Below are positions 63,658 to 64,000 of a stretch of DNA of 64,000 nt, piece by piece. The stretch's first letter is position 1. Each line of letters starts with the position of its first letter. A program made the translations under genes and the position numbers. Source of the stretch: Chitinophaga pinensis (GTDB lineage Bacteria > Bacteroidota > Bacteroidia > Chitinophagales > Chitinophagaceae); the NCBI GenBank assembly GCA_945876095.1, contig CAMCMP010000001.1, forward strand, positions 1-64,000, read 5' to 3'. The notes beneath the pieces were generated by a model. That model saw only the letters and a list, made by a program, of their open reading frames with translations. It was not told the origin of the DNA and searched no databases.

Positions 63658-64000
63658 GTGAAGCATTTTTTGTTATTATTTTCTATTGTTTTTTCATTTG
63701 AATGGCTAACTGCTCAGAACTCTCCAGTTCCATTTTCAACTTATCAATTTAATGTACCTGGTTCTCAAGTTCAGTGCAAGATGGTTCCAATTAAGGCGGG
63801 TAGTTTTTTAATGGGAAGTGCAGTCTCAGAAAAAGGTAGAGAAACTGATGAAGGTCCTCAGCGAAAAGTAACAATTGCTGCTTTTTGGATGGGTGCTTAT
63901 GAATTGAGTAGAGATGAGTTTGATGTTTTTTATAAGGATGAAAATACAAGTGATAATTCCACTGTAGATGCTATTACTAAACCCACGCCTCAATATATTG
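63658..64000 (+). CDS. SUMF1 / formylglycine-generating-enzyme-like protein, 3' end beyond the window
   Basis: The frame opens with GTG at 63658 and runs to the window end (114 residues seen). Residues 1-~22 form a signal peptide (KHFLLLFSIVFSFEWLTAQ). Then KMVPIKAGSFLMGSAVSEKGRETDEGPQRKVTIAAFWMGAYELSRDEFDVFY matches the N-terminal part of the FGE-sulfatase (SUMF1) fold. Many Bacteroidota members, including GldK/GldJ-type gliding and T9SS proteins, share this fold without FGE activity, so the role is open. It starts 57 nt after apbE. Confidence 0.75.
   Translation, partial: MKHFLLLFSIVFSFEWLTAQNSPVPFSTYQFNVPGSQVQCKMVPIKAGSFLMGSAVSEKGRETDEGPQRKVTIAAFWMGAYELSRDEFDVFYKDENTSDNSTVDAITKPTPQYI

Overview
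The window looks like a chromosomal segment of a Bacteroidota bacterium, most likely Chitinophagaceae or a near relative; the genus cannot be fixed by eye. The grounds are AT-rich DNA, the Bacteroidota -7 promoter motif TAnnTTTG ahead of many genes, almost no Shine-Dalgarno sequences except a very strong one at rpsU, RpoB and RpoC of about 1270 and 1430 residues, and Bacteroidota families such as DUF2027-Smr, DUF4920, bifunctional DAHP synthase/chorismate mutase and paired GMC oxidoreductase/gluconate 2-dehydrogenase subunit 3.

Layout. 1-9.3 kb: mixed housekeeping genes (end of a polyprenyl synthase, amino-acid permease, DUF2027-Smr protein, RluD-type pseudouridine synthase, LipB, a PLP enzyme, a nucleotidyltransferase). 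9.35-11.1 kb: an ECF sigma factor followed by a membrane protein that joins an anti-sigma-like cytoplasmic part to a trypsin-like protease. 11.5-19.5 kb: an aromatic amino acid operon (pheA, aminotransferase, tyrA, DAHP synthase/chorismate mutase, aroB, aroA, aroC). It is preceded by what reads as a complete ribosome-mediated attenuator with a Phe/Tyr-rich leader peptide. 19.7-24.6 kb: RlpA-like protein, HscA, riboflavin synthase, S21, a Xer recombinase and a hibernation factor. 24.7-39.3 kb: the core translation/transcription cluster (tRNA-Thr, -Tyr, -Gly, -Thr, tuf, tRNA-Trp, secE, nusG, a DUF4920 gene, rplK, rplA, rplJ, rplL, rpoB, rpoC). 39.8-46.9 kb: fatty-acid desaturase, a serine-palmitoyltransferase-like enzyme, a PafA-type phosphatase, a dicarboxylate/amino-acid symporter and a glycerate kinase.

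47.0-62.5 kb is a sugar-oxidation region with two arms around a 347-bp divergent spacer. Both arms carry a GMC flavoprotein with a gluconate 2-dehydrogenase subunit 3, a Gfo/Idh/MocA oxidoreductase, a TIM-barrel isomerase/epimerase and DUF1080 protein(s). The left arm adds ThuA and NIPSNAP proteins; the right arm adds an MFS transporter. This content fits a 3-keto-glycoside pathway, in which a sugar is oxidised at C3 and the glycosidic bond is cleaved by a DUF1080 protein. Several proteins carry twin-arginine-like signals. The window ends with an ApbE flavin transferase and the start of a SUMF1-type protein.

Other structure: two diverged copies of an intergenic hairpin element about 35 kb apart, long perfectly paired terminators (stems of 25 and 29 bp), and a promoter-like motif lying within a terminator hairpin. 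I saw no prophage, insertion sequence, CRISPR array or rRNA gene.
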